This document shows, one piece after another, positions 1 to 7,950 of a stretch of DNA of 64,000 nucleotides. The stretch covers positions 2,430,718-2,494,717 of the forward strand of contig NZ_CP050191.1 of the NCBI RefSeq assembly GCF_011745145.1, written 5' to 3'. The position numbers and the translations under genes were made by a program. Position 1 is the first letter of the stretch, and each line of letters begins with the position of its first letter. The stretch comes from Mycobacterium sp. DL440 (lineage in GTDB: Bacteria > Actinomycetota > Actinomycetes > Mycobacteriales > Mycobacteriaceae). Below the pieces are notes generated by a model. That model was not told the origin of the DNA. It was given only the letters and a program-made list of their open reading frames with translations, and searched no databases.

Positions 1-2
1 CC

Positions 3-419
3 TCAGTTCCGTTGAGCACCGGGTGGGTCGTGTCTTCGATGCGGCAGGTTGACGAAGAACGAAGCAAACGCGGACCCGACGGTGACTACGTCGACCCCAT
101 CCAGACCCTCGATCTCAAGCGCGGATATCAGCCGGTCACACCGGGTGAGCCCACGACCATCGACTTCGGCACCTATCCGCTGGACGCGGTCTTGCAACCG
201 GGCCACCGGCTGCGGGTCAGTATCTACAGCAGCAACTATCCCTCGGCCGTCCCGCCGATGCCGATGATGATGGCGGCCGGACTGACACCGCCGCCGTACG
301 ACGTTCGGGATGTCGCACTCCTATTCGACCGAAGCAACACCTTCTATCCCGAACATCTCGACATCGATCCGGCGGCACCCAGTTGGGTCAGTGTCCCCAC
401 CAGCGATCCCATCGCGTGA
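3..419 (+). CDS. C-terminal part of a CocE/NonD-type serine hydrolase (5' end outside window)
   Basis: The reading frame is open from the window edge and ends at TGA 417-419, so only about the last 138 residues are seen. They look like the beta-sandwich (X-Pro dipeptidyl-peptidase C-terminal, PepX_C) domain of CocE/NonD hydrolases: a stretch TIDFGTYPLDAVLQPGHRL followed by RVSIYSSNYP is typical of the jelly-roll that packs against the alpha/beta hydrolase core. The catalytic Ser-Asp-His would lie upstream and cannot be checked. Substrate is unknown; the family cleaves acyl-ester or amide bonds. A FadR-type regulator follows 92 bases downstream on the same strand and could control it. Confidence 0.7.
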   Translation, partial: SVPLSTGWVVSSMRQVDEERSKRGPDGDYVDPIQTLDLKRGYQPVTPGEPTTIDFGTYPLDAVLQPGHRLRVSIYSSNYPSAVPPMPMMMAAGLTPPPYDVRDVALLFDRSNTFYPEHLDIDPAAPSWVSVPTSDPIA

Positions 420-511
420 GAGGTGTTGGGCGACAGGGCCGTAATCGGGCCACCGGCGTGGGTTCAGAGGTTGAGGCGGTAGCGTCTGAAGCGTCCAAAG
501 GGGGGACGAAC

Positions 512-1246
512 ATGTCAACATTGAAACCGGCCTTGGTTCCGGTCCGCCAGATTGCCGCCCATGAGCTGGTCGTCGACCAGATGCGGCGGGCGCTGGAACT
601 CGGCCAGTTCCGGCCCGGTGACCGGCTGCCCACCGAACGCGAACTCTCCGACATGCTCGACGTGTCCCGCACGACGGTGCGTGCGGCCGTGGCCGTCCTC
701 GAAAAGGAGGGTCTGATCACCGTGCGGCGCGGCCGGGGCGGCGGGTTCACCGTCCAGGCGCCGCATTACGACGCCGCCCAGATGCGCCGGGAACTGCGCC
801 GCAACAAGCGGGAGATCCGCGATGCGTTCGACTATCGCGTCGTCGTCGAGACGGGGGCCACCCGGCTGGCGGCCGAGCGACGCCGGGCAACCGATGTGAC
901 CGGGCTGCGCAAGCTGCTCAAGGGGATGGAAGCCGCGCTGCAGACCGGGATGAACGACCAGTCAGCTCAGCACACGACGGACTTCCAGACCCTCGACTCC
1001 GCATTTCACCTCGGCATCGCCGAGGCTACGCAGAACGAGCGGCTGCTGGAGGCGGTGGCCGACGCCCGCCGGAGGATGTGGCTACCGGTCGGTGCCATCT
1101 TCGGACGCCTGGAGCCCAACGCCAACGACTACCACGAGTCGATCCTCGAAGCGATCGCGAACCGTGATCCGGAGCTGGCCGCCGCGCAGATGGCGGCCCA
1201 CATCAACGACACCCGGCACACGGTCGAGTCCTGGCTGAAGCGCTGA
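512..1246 (+). CDS. GntR-family transcriptional regulator, FadR/FCD subfamily
   Basis: A 244-residue DNA-binding regulator. Residues about 15-80 form the GntR winged helix, with the signature RPGDRLPTERELSDMLDVSR and TTVRAAVAVLEKEGLI. The rest is an all-helical FCD effector domain; the Asp and His residues in LDSAFHLGIAEAT, YHESILEAI and MAAHINDTRHT fit the usual metal/ligand-binding set. ATG 512 is chosen because a purine-rich AAAGGGGGG ribosome site lies about 8 bases upstream; the frame stays open further upstream but that part has no regulator character. It could control the hydrolase before it or a divergent target outside the window. The ligand cannot be predicted; family members sense carboxylates or acyl-CoAs. 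Confidence 0.88.
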   Translation: MSTLKPALVPVRQIAAHELVVDQMRRALELGQFRPGDRLPTERELSDMLDVSRTTVRAAVAVLEKEGLITVRRGRGGGFTVQAPHYDAAQMRRELRRNKREIRDAFDYRVVVETGATRLAAERRRATDVTGLRKLLKGMEAALQTGMNDQSAQHTTDFQTLDSAFHLGIAEATQNERLLEAVADARRRMWLPVGAIFGRLEPNANDYHESILEAIANRDPELAAAQMAAHINDTRHTVESWLKR

Positions 1247-1249
1247 CGG

Positions 1250-1825
1250 CTAGGCGGTCGGTGGCTCAGGTTCCGCCGACGACGGGACCGAGGGGTCAAC
1301 GGGTGGCGGCGTCGCGGGATCGGTGCCCACCGGGGTGGTGTCGGCGGCATTGCCCGGCATCGGGGCGCTCAGCGGGGCGCCGCAGGGCAGACTGCCGTAG
1401 CTCGGATCGTCCTTGGGTCTGGTCAATCGTGGGCCGACGAAGGTGTCGGCCTGAGCGATGAGCTGGTCGTCCACCAGGATCTCGCAGTGTAGGTTCGCCG
1501 AGTACGGCCAGTCGATGCGGACGGCCATTCCGGCGGTCTCCGGGTTGGACACCACACCGGTCGCTTCGAAGATCCGCCCCGGCAGCATGGACGGATCGGC
1601 GGTGTTGATGTTGTCGTCGTCGATCTTGTAGGCGATGGTCGCGTTGCGCGATACGCCGTCGATCCTGGCGCGATAGGTGACGTTGTGTAGCTCCTGGTCG
1701 GGCAGCGGTTCCACCTGAGGCGGCGCCTCCGGATCGGCCTGTGCCGCAGCGGGAATCAACAGCGCGCCGGTGAGCAGTCCGGCCAGTGCGGGGAGGACTC
1801 CCCAGGCGTACTTAGCTGAGCTCAT
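1250..1825 (-). CDS. Secreted mycobacterial protein of unknown function
   Basis: A 191-residue protein beginning MSSAKYAWG, with a Sec signal peptide (hydrophobic run GVLPALAGLLTGALLIPAAA and an Ala-rich cleavage zone AQADPEA near residue 31). The mature part is a probable beta-rich domain of about 120 residues with two Cys (one in NLHCEIL, one in SLPCGAP) that could form a disulfide. The tail is a Pro/Thr/Ser-rich low-complexity stretch. I do not recognise a family with a known activity. It starts 11 bases after the DUF402 gene on the same strand, so the two are probably co-transcribed. ATG 1825 is chosen because everything upstream in frame is Arg-rich and lacks a signal peptide. Confidence 0.75.
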   Translation of the reverse strand: MSSAKYAWGVLPALAGLLTGALLIPAAAQADPEAPPQVEPLPDQELHNVTYRARIDGVSRNATIAYKIDDDNINTADPSMLPGRIFEATGVVSNPETAGMAVRIDWPYSANLHCEILVDDQLIAQADTFVGPRLTRPKDDPSYGSLPCGAPLSAPMPGNAADTTPVGTDPATPPPVDPSVPSSAEPEPPTA

Positions 1826-1836
1826 GAATCTCGACC

Positions 1837-2310
1837 TTACGCTCCCCGCCACGTGAGGGCCATTCCGTTGCCGGACAGCCACTGATCCAGGCGATATCCG
1901 CAGCTCGCCAGGCCCTCGATCGCGGTCGCCGCGGTTTGCACCGCGTGCTCGCCGACCTCCGGACTCAGCAGCCCGTGGCGGACCGCGGTGAGCAGCTCGT
2001 CGACGTCGCACAGCTCGACGCCGCGCCCGGTGCGGATCACCAGGTCCAGGTAGTGGTCCACCGCATGCCAGGCCTCCGGGCCGGCGGTATAGCTGCCGAT
2101 GTCGAGGTAGAAGTCCTGGTCACGCTCGTGACCGGGGTTGAAATGGAACACGCTGGCCCGCAGTCCGAGCGACGGTAGCAGCCACGATTCCAGGTAGTGG
2201 AACTGGGCCCGGCCGGGTGTCGGCCGCGCCATGTACAGCCCCCAGGGCTCGACGGTGTAGACATCGACGGCCCGCACGATGCCTTTCGGATCGGTGTTCG
2301 TGCGGGCCAC
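1837..2310 (-). CDS. DUF402 family protein (Rv1632c-like)
   Basis: A 157-residue protein with the pattern of DUF402 (FomD-like) proteins: aromatic-rich beta strands ([40 protein letters not shown]) followed by a conserved Asp/Glu stretch ([22 protein letters not shown]) near the C-terminus. Family members are small phosphatase/phosphodiesterase-like proteins; the role of this mycobacterial branch is not known to me. It is divergent from uvrB, as in M. tuberculosis. The start is uncertain: the first canonical codon is GTG 2310, but protein-like sequence ([11 protein letters not shown]) continues in frame upstream to about 2343, so the true start may be upstream at a non-standard codon. Confidence 0.75.
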   Translation of the reverse strand: MARTNTDPKGIVRAVDVYTVEPWGLYMARPTPGRAQFHYLESWLLPSLGLRASVFHFNPGHERDQDFYLDIGSYTAGPEAWHAVDHYLDLVIRTGRGVELCDVDELLTAVRHGLLSPEVGEHAVQTAATAIEGLASCGYRLDQWLSGNGMALTWRGA

Positions 2311-2381
2311 CAGGTCGAATGTCTCGTGCTTGGGTGCGTGGATGCGCCCAAGACTACGCGGGGAGTGAACGCGGGCGGAAG

Positions 2382-2404
2382 TTGTCGGTGCACCGTTCTA
2401 CGCT
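2382..2404 (+). promoter_or_regulatory. PafBC-type DNA-damage promoter of uvrB
   Basis: TTGTCGGTG (2382-2390), eight bases, then TACGCT (2399-2404) match the mycobacterial RecA-NDp/PafBC consensus TTGTCRGTG-N8-TANNNT exactly. Transcription would start about seven bases after the -10, at or next to the uvrB ATG (2412), giving a leaderless or nearly leaderless mRNA. No LexA box (TCGAAC-N4-GTTCGA) was seen here. Confidence 0.85.
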
Positions 2405-2411
2405 GGTGAGC

Positions 2412-4571
2412 ATGGCCTTCGCGACCGAACACCCTGTGCTCGCGCATTCGGAGTACCGGGCTGTCGACGACATCGTCCGGACCGGCGCCGAGTTCGAGGT
2501 GGTCAGTGAGTTTGACCCCGCCGGTGACCAGCCGGCTGCCATCGACGAGCTCGAGCGCCGGATCAAAGCCGGCGAGCGCGATGTCGTGCTGCTCGGCGCC
2601 ACCGGTACCGGCAAGTCGGCCACCACTGCGTGGCTGATCGAGCGGCTGCAGCGGCCCACCCTGGTGATGGCACCCAACAAGACACTGGCCGCCCAGCTTG
2701 CCAATGAATTGCGGGAGATGTTGCCGCACAACGCTGTTGAGTATTTTGTCTCGTACTACGACTACTACCAGCCCGAGGCGTATATCGCCCAGACCGACAC
2801 CTACATCGAGAAGGACAGCTCGATCAACGACGACGTCGAGCGGTTGCGGCACTCGGCGACCTCGAGCCTGCTGTCGCGGCGCGACGTGGTCGTGGTGGCC
2901 TCGGTGTCCTGCATCTACGGCCTGGGCACACCGCAGTCCTACCTCGACCGCTCGGTGGAGCTGGAGGTCGGCCAGGAGGTGCCGCGCGACGGGTTGCTGC
3001 GGTTGCTGGTGGATGTCCAGTACACCCGCAACGACATGGCGTTCACCCGAGGCTCCTTCCGGGTGCGCGGCGACACCGTGGAGATTATCCCGTCCTACGA
3101 GGAGCTCGCGGTGCGTATCGAGTTCTTCGGCGACGAGATCGAGGCGCTCTACTACATGCATCCGCTGACCGGCGACATCGTGCGGAAGGTCGATTCCCTG
3201 AGGGTCTTCCCGGCGACCCACTATGTGGCCGGACCCGAGCGGATGGCGCATGCGATCTCGACCATCGAGGCCGAGCTCGAGGCGCGGCTGGCCGAACTGG
3301 AGGGGCAGGGCAAGCTGCTGGAGGCCCAGCGCCTGCGGATGCGCACCAACTACGACCTCGAGATGATGAAACAGGTCGGGTTCTGTTCAGGCATCGAGAA
3401 CTACTCGCGCCACATCGACGGCCGCCCGGCCGGTTCGTCACCTGCTACGTTGCTCGACTATTTCCCCGAGGACTTCCTGCTCGTCATCGACGAGTCCCAC
3501 GTCACCGTGCCCCAGATCGGCGGCATGTACGAGGGTGACATGTCGCGCAAGCGCAACCTGGTGGATTTCGGCTTCCGGCTGCCCTCGGCGGTCGACAACC
3601 GGCCGCTGACCTGGGAGGAATTCGCCGACCGGATCGGGCAGACGGTGTACCTGTCGGCGACGCCGGGTGCGTATGAGATCAGTCAGGCCGGGGGCGAGTT
3701 TGTCGAGCAGGTGATCCGCCCGACCGGGCTGGTCGATCCGCAGGTGGTGGTGAAGCCGACAAAGGGCCAGATCGACGATCTGATCGGCGAGATCCGCACC
3801 CGCACCGAGCGCGACGAGCGGGTTCTGGTCACCACGCTGACGAAGAAGATGGCGGAGGATCTCACCGACTATCTCCTGGAACTCGGCATCAAGGTCCGGT
3901 ATCTGCATTCGGAGGTCGACACGTTGCGGCGGGTCGAGCTGCTGCGCCAGCTGCGGCTCGGGGAGTACGACGTGCTGGTCGGTATCAACCTGCTGCGCGA
4001 GGGTCTGGATCTTCCCGAGGTGTCTCTGGTCGCGATTCTCGACGCCGACAAGGAGGGCTTCCTGCGCTCCACGCGCAGCCTGATCCAGACCATCGGCCGC
4101 GCGGCGCGCAATGTGTCCGGCGAAGTGCACATGTATGCGGACAAGATCACCGACTCGATGCGCGACGCGATCGACGAGACCGAACGCCGCCGCGCCAAGC
4201 AGGTCGCCTACAACGAGGCGAACGGGATCGACCCGCAGCCACTGCGCAAGAAGATCGCCGACATCCTCGACCAGGTGTACCGCGAGGCTGACGACACCGA
4301 GTCGGTCGAAGTCGGCGGTTCGGGGCGCAATGCCTCGCGTGGCCGGCGTGCTCAGGGCGAGCCGGGACGTTCCGTCAGCGCCGGCATCGTGGAGGGCCGG
4401 GACACCACGAACATGCCGCGGGCCGAATTGGCGGATCTGATCAAGGATCTGACCGAACAGATGATGACCGCCGCCCGCGATCTGCAGTTCGAACTGGCAG
4501 CCCGGATCCGGGACGAGATCCAGGACCTGAAGAAGGAGCTGCGAGGGATGGACGCGGCCGGCCTGAAGTAA
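2412..4571 (+). CDS. uvrB: Excinuclease ABC subunit B
   Basis: UvrB, 719 residues, the damage-verifying helicase-like subunit of nucleotide excision repair. It takes damaged DNA from UvrA and recruits UvrC. Visible features are the Walker [14 protein letters not shown], the beta-hairpin region [20 protein letters not shown] that clamps the strand, the DEAD-type motif VIDESHVT, the SATPG motif, helicase motifs V/VI ([23 protein letters not shown]), and a C-terminal UVR coiled coil ([20 protein letters not shown]) that binds UvrC. ATG 2412 is chosen because it begins the mycobacterial N-terminus [16 protein letters not shown] and sits just after a PafBC-type promoter. Length is normal. Confidence 0.98.
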   Translation: MAFATEHPVLAHSEYRAVDDIVRTGAEFEVVSEFDPAGDQPAAIDELERRIKAGERDVVLLGATGTGKSATTAWLIERLQRPTLVMAPNKTLAAQLANELREMLPHNAVEYFVSYYDYYQPEAYIAQTDTYIEKDSSINDDVERLRHSATSSLLSRRDVVVVASVSCIYGLGTPQSYLDRSVELEVGQEVPRDGLLRLLVDVQYTRNDMAFTRGSFRVRGDTVEIIPSYEELAVRIEFFGDEIEALYYMHPLTGDIVRKVDSLRVFPATHYVAGPERMAHAISTIEAELEARLAELEGQGKLLEAQRLRMRTNYDLEMMKQVGFCSGIENYSRHIDGRPAGSSPATLLDYFPEDFLLVIDESHVTVPQIGGMYEGDMSRKRNLVDFGFRLPSAVDNRPLTWEEFADRIGQTVYLSATPGAYEISQAGGEFVEQVIRPTGLVDPQVVVKPTKGQIDDLIGEIRTRTERDERVLVTTLTKKMAEDLTDYLLELGIKVRYLHSEVDTLRRVELLRQLRLGEYDVLVGINLLREGLDLPEVSLVAILDADKEGFLRSTRSLIQTIGRAARNVSGEVHMYADKITDSMRDAIDETERRRAKQVAYNEANGIDPQPLRKKIADILDQVYREADDTESVEVGGSGRNASRGRRAQGEPGRSVSAGIVEGRDTTNMPRAELADLIKDLTEQMMTAARDLQFELAARIRDEIQDLKKELRGMDAAGLK

Positions 4572-4577
4572 CCAGAG

Positions 4578-4608
4578 TTGACCTCAACTGCGGTTCAGCT
4601 TCTAGCGT
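4578..4608 (+). promoter_or_regulatory. Possible MerR/SoxR-type promoter with long spacer in front of the broken drug pump
   Basis: TTGACC (4578-4583) and TAGCGT (4603-4608) are separated by 19 bases, longer than the usual 17 and typical of MerR-family activated promoters. The spacer carries an imperfect dyad (CCTCAACT / GGTTCAG). The predicted start falls on the GTG at 4616, so the message would be leaderless. No MerR-type regulator gene is nearby. Confidence 0.4.
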
Positions 4609-4615
4609 CGTCGGT

Positions 4616-5245
4616 GTGACCGATACCGTGATGCCCGATACCGGGACCTGGCGGCAGTTGTTGGGCGCCCGGCGTGCTGCTGTACGCCACCAACGAATTC
4701 CTGACCATCAGCCTGCTGCCCAGTGCAGTGGCCGAGATCGGCGGGCAGCGGTTCTACGCCTGGGTGACGACGGTGTACCTGGTGGCCTCGGTGGTCGCGG
4801 CCACCACTGTCCACTCGCTGCTGATGCGGCTGGGCCCGCGGCGCGCATATCTGTTGGGGCTCACGGTGTTCGGTGCCGGAAGCCTGGGCTGTGCGTTGGC
4901 CCCCAGCATGGAGGTGCTGCTCCTCGGGCGCACCGTGCAGGGTTTCGCCGGCGGCTTGTTGGCCGGCCTGGGTTATGCGGTGATCAACACTGCGCTGCCG
5001 AATACGTTGTGGACCAAGGCCTCTGCGTTGGTGTCGGCGATGTGGGGTATCGGCACACTGATCGGTCCGGCGGCGGGCGGGCTGTTCGCGCAGTTCGGCC
5101 ACTGGCGCCCGTCGCATTGCCGCCCCGCACGATTGGCGGGGGACGGCGGCTCTGATCGGTGTCGGGGTGGCGCTGGTGGTCGGGTTCCTGTTCGTGGACC
5201 GGTCGCCGGGCCCACTAGTCCCGCGAGCGTGCGCGTCTGCTCCCC
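4616..5245 (+). pseudogene. Truncated, frame-disrupted MFS drug-efflux transporter (Rv1634-like)
   Basis: Remnant of a 14-TM major facilitator pump. From GTG 4616 it reads MTDTVMPDTGTWRQLLG, then the frame is lost near 4665. The transporter continues in another frame from LLYATNEFLTISLLPSAVAE through the motif-A-like RLGPRRAYLLGL and GYAVINTALPNTLWTKASAL to FGHWR near 5107. After that, short pieces in two other frames (PVALPPRTIGGG, then AALIGVGVALVVGFLFVDRS) suggest further deletions. At most about 200 of the usual 450-480 residues are left, so it cannot make a working pump. It sits where Rv1634 follows uvrB in M. tuberculosis. The promoter-like sequence in front is still intact, so decay may be recent. 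Confidence 0.8.
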
Positions 5246-5347
5246 GACGCGCCGCGTCCGGTCGGCATTTTCCGCACACTCGTGCGCGATGAGTTTCGCC
5301 GCCGGCGCGAGTCTCACTCGTATAGGACCGATTAAGGGAGTGATTCG

Positions 5348-6115
5348 ATGCCGCTGACGCTCAATGCCTACCCAACTGTCGTCGCTCGGGAAGAGTGGCT
5401 CGAGGCTCGCAAGAAACTGTTGGCCGCCGAACGTGAGGCGACGCACCTGCGCGATGCGGTCAACGCCCAACGCCGCCGGCTGCCGATGGTGAAGGTGGAC
5501 AAGGACTACACGTTCGACGGGCCCGACGGTGAAGTGAAGCTGCTCGATCTGTTCGAGGGCCGCAGCCAGCTCTACGTCCACCACTTCATGTGGATCGACG
5601 CGATCGACCAGGGATGTCCCAGCTGCACCGCCGCAGCCGACTTGACGTTCACCGCGAGAGATCGAGACTTGTTGCACGGCAAGGACGTCACGTTCGCCTG
5701 CATCTCCCGGGCGCCCTACGCCAGCATCGCGGCGTACCGCGACGGCCACGGCTGGACGTTCCCGTGGTACTCGTCGCGCGACGGTGATTTCAGCTACGAC
5801 TTCCACGTGACGCTCGATCCGGCCCGTGCGCCCATCGAATACAACTACAAGTGCGTCGACGAACTCCACGAAGCAGGCTTCACCGACGACGACCTCCGGG
5901 GTGACTGGCCGGGGGCCAGTGTCTTCCTGCGCCGCGGCGACGAGGTCTTCCACACCTACTCGGCCTTCGCGCGCGGCCTCGATCACACCGCGGTCGGATA
6001 CCCTTTCCTCGACCTCACCCCGTACGGGCGGCAGGAACCGTGGGAGGACTCGCCGGCCGGATGGCCGCAGGCTGGGGCAGTGGTCGGCAGGCCGGTGGGG
6101 GACTGCGGCGGTTAG
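5348..6115 (+). CDS. DUF899 family thioredoxin-fold protein
   Basis: A 255-residue protein of the DUF899 (thioredoxin-like) family, cytosolic, with no signal peptide. An N-terminal helix (REEWLEARKKLLAAEREATHL) leads into a thioredoxin-like core: KVDKDYTFDGPDGEVKLLDLF, the strand RSQLYVHHFMW, and a Cys-containing loop QGCPSCTAAADL where thioredoxins carry CxxC. A conserved C-terminal portion includes GYPFLDLTPYGRQE. Members are often said to be peroxiredoxin/AhpC-like, but no activity is established for this branch. ATG 5348 has a TAAGGGAG ribosome site about 8 bases upstream. It lies directly after the broken MFS gene and probably has its own promoter in 5280-5340. Confidence 0.85.
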   Translation: MPLTLNAYPTVVAREEWLEARKKLLAAEREATHLRDAVNAQRRRLPMVKVDKDYTFDGPDGEVKLLDLFEGRSQLYVHHFMWIDAIDQGCPSCTAAADLTFTARDRDLLHGKDVTFACISRAPYASIAAYRDGHGWTFPWYSSRDGDFSYDFHVTLDPARAPIEYNYKCVDELHEAGFTDDDLRGDWPGASVFLRRGDEVFHTYSAFARGLDHTAVGYPFLDLTPYGRQEPWEDSPAGWPQAGAVVGRPVGDCGG

Positions 6116-6176
6116 TGATCATTGAGATCGAAACTATGGGCGGGTGCCGGGGTGCCTGGCAGGCTAACCAACTAAC

Positions 6177-6247
6177 GCGGGTGTGTCTGAGTGGCCAGGA
6201 ACCGGCCTGCAAAGCCGTTTACACGGGTTCGAATCCCGTCACTCGCT
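6177..6247 (+). tRNA. tRNA-Cys (GCA), divergent
   Basis: A cloverleaf can be folded by eye. Acceptor arms GCGGGTG (6177-6183) and CACTCGC (6240-6246) pair over 7 bp with one G-U. The anticodon loop CTGCAAA holds GCA at 6209-6211. The T-arm is ACGGG-TTCGAAT-CCCGT (6223-6239). The discriminator base is T (6247), the Cys identity base, and no CCA is encoded. Two weak points: the D-stem is only TCT/GGA, and the first anticodon-stem pair is a C-U mismatch (6202/6218). It may be a second, relaxed copy. A strong hairpin follows. Confidence 0.85.
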
Positions 6248-6261
6248 CGATAGGGGTCAGT

Positions 6262-6308
6262 TCGGGCCGGGAAGTACCGTCGACGATCGGTGGTACTTCC
6301 CGGCCCGA
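6262..6308. terminator. Bidirectional hairpin terminator between tRNA-Cys and the NCS1 transporter gene
   Basis: A perfect 17-bp stem (6262-6278 with 6292-6308) and a 13-base loop. There is no T-run, as is common for mycobacterial terminators. It sits between two convergent transcription units and can serve both. Confidence 0.75.
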
Positions 6309-6313
6309 CTGGT

Positions 6314-7924
6314 CTATGCGCTCGGCGTGACCGTGGGCACGGGCATCGCGTCAAATGGAACTGTGTGGTGGCTATGCCGTCGATGCGACGCCAACACCCA
6401 GTAGACGGCCATGGCGACCAGGAAGGCGACGATCCAGTTGTAGTCGTACAGCGGCTTGAGTAGCGGCACCACCCCGTCGGCGGGGAAGGGCCCGATTTTC
6501 TCTCCATCGGTTCCGGGCGCCGAGTAGGCTCCGCCCACCGCGACGAATGCGCCCACGGCCGTGGCGATCACCGCACGAACGTTCCATCCGCTGGTGAAGT
6601 GGTAGTGGCCGTCGAGGACGAACAGCTCGGGGACCCGTAGTTCGGTTTTGCGGGCGAGCCAATAGTCGGACGCCAGGACGCCGCCCACAGCCCCCATGAC
6701 ACCGCCATAGAACCCCAGCCAGACGAACACATATGTCTCGGGGCTGGCCAGCAGCTTCCACGGCAGGATCAGGGTGCCGAGCGCCACCGAAACCAGCACC
6801 CCCCGACGGAACGTGATCAGCTTGGGCAGTGCGTTGGCGAAGTCCAGTGCCGGGCTGACCAGGTTGGCCGCCATGTTGGTCTGCACACTGGAGACGACGA
6901 TGGCCAAGGCGCCCACCAAAACCGCTACGCGACTGCCGAAATGGGACACCAAGGCGTCGGGATTCCACAGCTCGGCGGCCGTCACCCCGTAATGCTGTGA
7001 CGCAAGCGAGGTGGCGATGATCGCCATCAGGGAGACGATCAGCATGGTTACCGGCAGACCCCATGCCTGACCCCGCCGCTGTGCCTGCTGGTTCTCGGCG
7101 AACCTGGTGAAATCCGGCATATTGAGCGACAGAGTCGACCAGAACGCGATGTTGGCCATCAGGCTGATCGGGAACACCGATAGCCAGAAGTGCGATCCCC
7201 AGCCCAGTTCCGAGGGCTGCGACACCACGGGTCCGAGATCGCCGCCGGTCTTGAACAGGAGTACGACGATCAGGAGCACCACGGCGCCCACCACGATCGG
7301 CGCCGCGATCTGCTGAAAGCGGCGCAGGGATTCAAAACCCTTGTAAATGACCGCTACCTGGACGACGAGACAGATGGCGTAGCACGCCAAGGTGGTGATC
7401 GGCACTGTTCCGATGATGCCGAGGTCGACGGGCTGAGCCCGTGACCAGGACGGTCCGATCGCAGCACCCAGGGCGAGATTGAGGCCCAGTCCGCCGAACC
7501 AGGTTTGAATGCCAAACCATCCGCATGCCACCAGTCCCCGCATCACCGCGGGCAGATTGGCACCGTGCACGCCATAGGCGGCTCGGGCGAACACCGGAAA
7601 ACTGATCCCGTGCTTGGCGCCGGCGTGGCTGTTGAGCAGCATCGGGATCAACACGATCAGGTTGGCCAGCACGATCGTGAGAAGTGCCTGAACCCAGTTC
7701 ATCCCCAGCGCGATGAGCGACGCTGCCAGCGTCCAGGTCGCAGGGTTCATGCACATCGCTACCCACAACGTCAGGTAGACACGGCTTTTCCAGGTGCGCA
7801 TGGTCGGATGGATGGGTCGCAGATCTGAGTTGTAGAGCGAGGCCTCCAGGGTATGTCCATGCGCGTCCAATGGAATTGATGCAGACTCGCCGGCCGACGG
7901 GGTTTCGGGTGCTTCAGAGCGCAT
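6314..7924 (-). CDS. NCS1 family permease (nucleobase/allantoin/hydantoin type)
   Basis: A 536-residue inner-membrane symporter with about 12 hydrophobic helices and the NCS1 hallmarks: N-terminal NSDLRPIHPTMRTWKSRVYL, the first helix WVAMCMNPATWTLAASLIAL, the loop NSHAGAKHGISFPVFARAAY and GVHGANLPAVMRGLVACGWFGIQ split by substrate-site helices. These import uracil, cytosine, allantoin or hydantoins with Na+ or H+. ATG 7924 is preferred over the upstream ATG 7936 because GGAG lies six bases before it. It starts 26 bases after the nitrilase-family gene and is the last gene of the PucR-linked operon, so it probably imports the substrate of that pathway. Confidence 0.92.
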   Translation of the reverse strand: MRSEAPETPSAGESASIPLDAHGHTLEASLYNSDLRPIHPTMRTWKSRVYLTLWVAMCMNPATWTLAASLIALGMNWVQALLTIVLANLIVLIPMLLNSHAGAKHGISFPVFARAAYGVHGANLPAVMRGLVACGWFGIQTWFGGLGLNLALGAAIGPSWSRAQPVDLGIIGTVPITTLACYAICLVVQVAVIYKGFESLRRFQQIAAPIVVGAVVLLIVVLLFKTGGDLGPVVSQPSELGWGSHFWLSVFPISLMANIAFWSTLSLNMPDFTRFAENQQAQRRGQAWGLPVTMLIVSLMAIIATSLASQHYGVTAAELWNPDALVSHFGSRVAVLVGALAIVVSSVQTNMAANLVSPALDFANALPKLITFRRGVLVSVALGTLILPWKLLASPETYVFVWLGFYGGVMGAVGGVLASDYWLARKTELRVPELFVLDGHYHFTSGWNVRAVIATAVGAFVAVGGAYSAPGTDGEKIGPFPADGVVPLLKPLYDYNWIVAFLVAMAVYWVLASHRRHSHHTVPFDAMPVPTVTPSA

Positions 7925-7950
7925 TGGGGACTCCATCTGTGAGCGGGAAT

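Noticed and set aside
2037..3251. 404-codon minus-strand frame across the start of uvrB
   Set aside because: Antisense shadow of uvrB and of the DUF402 gene; no ribosome site and no family resemblance.
6177..6308. tRNA-Cys as an integration site for a mobile element
   Set aside because: No integrase, no repeated tRNA 3' end and no change in base composition nearby.
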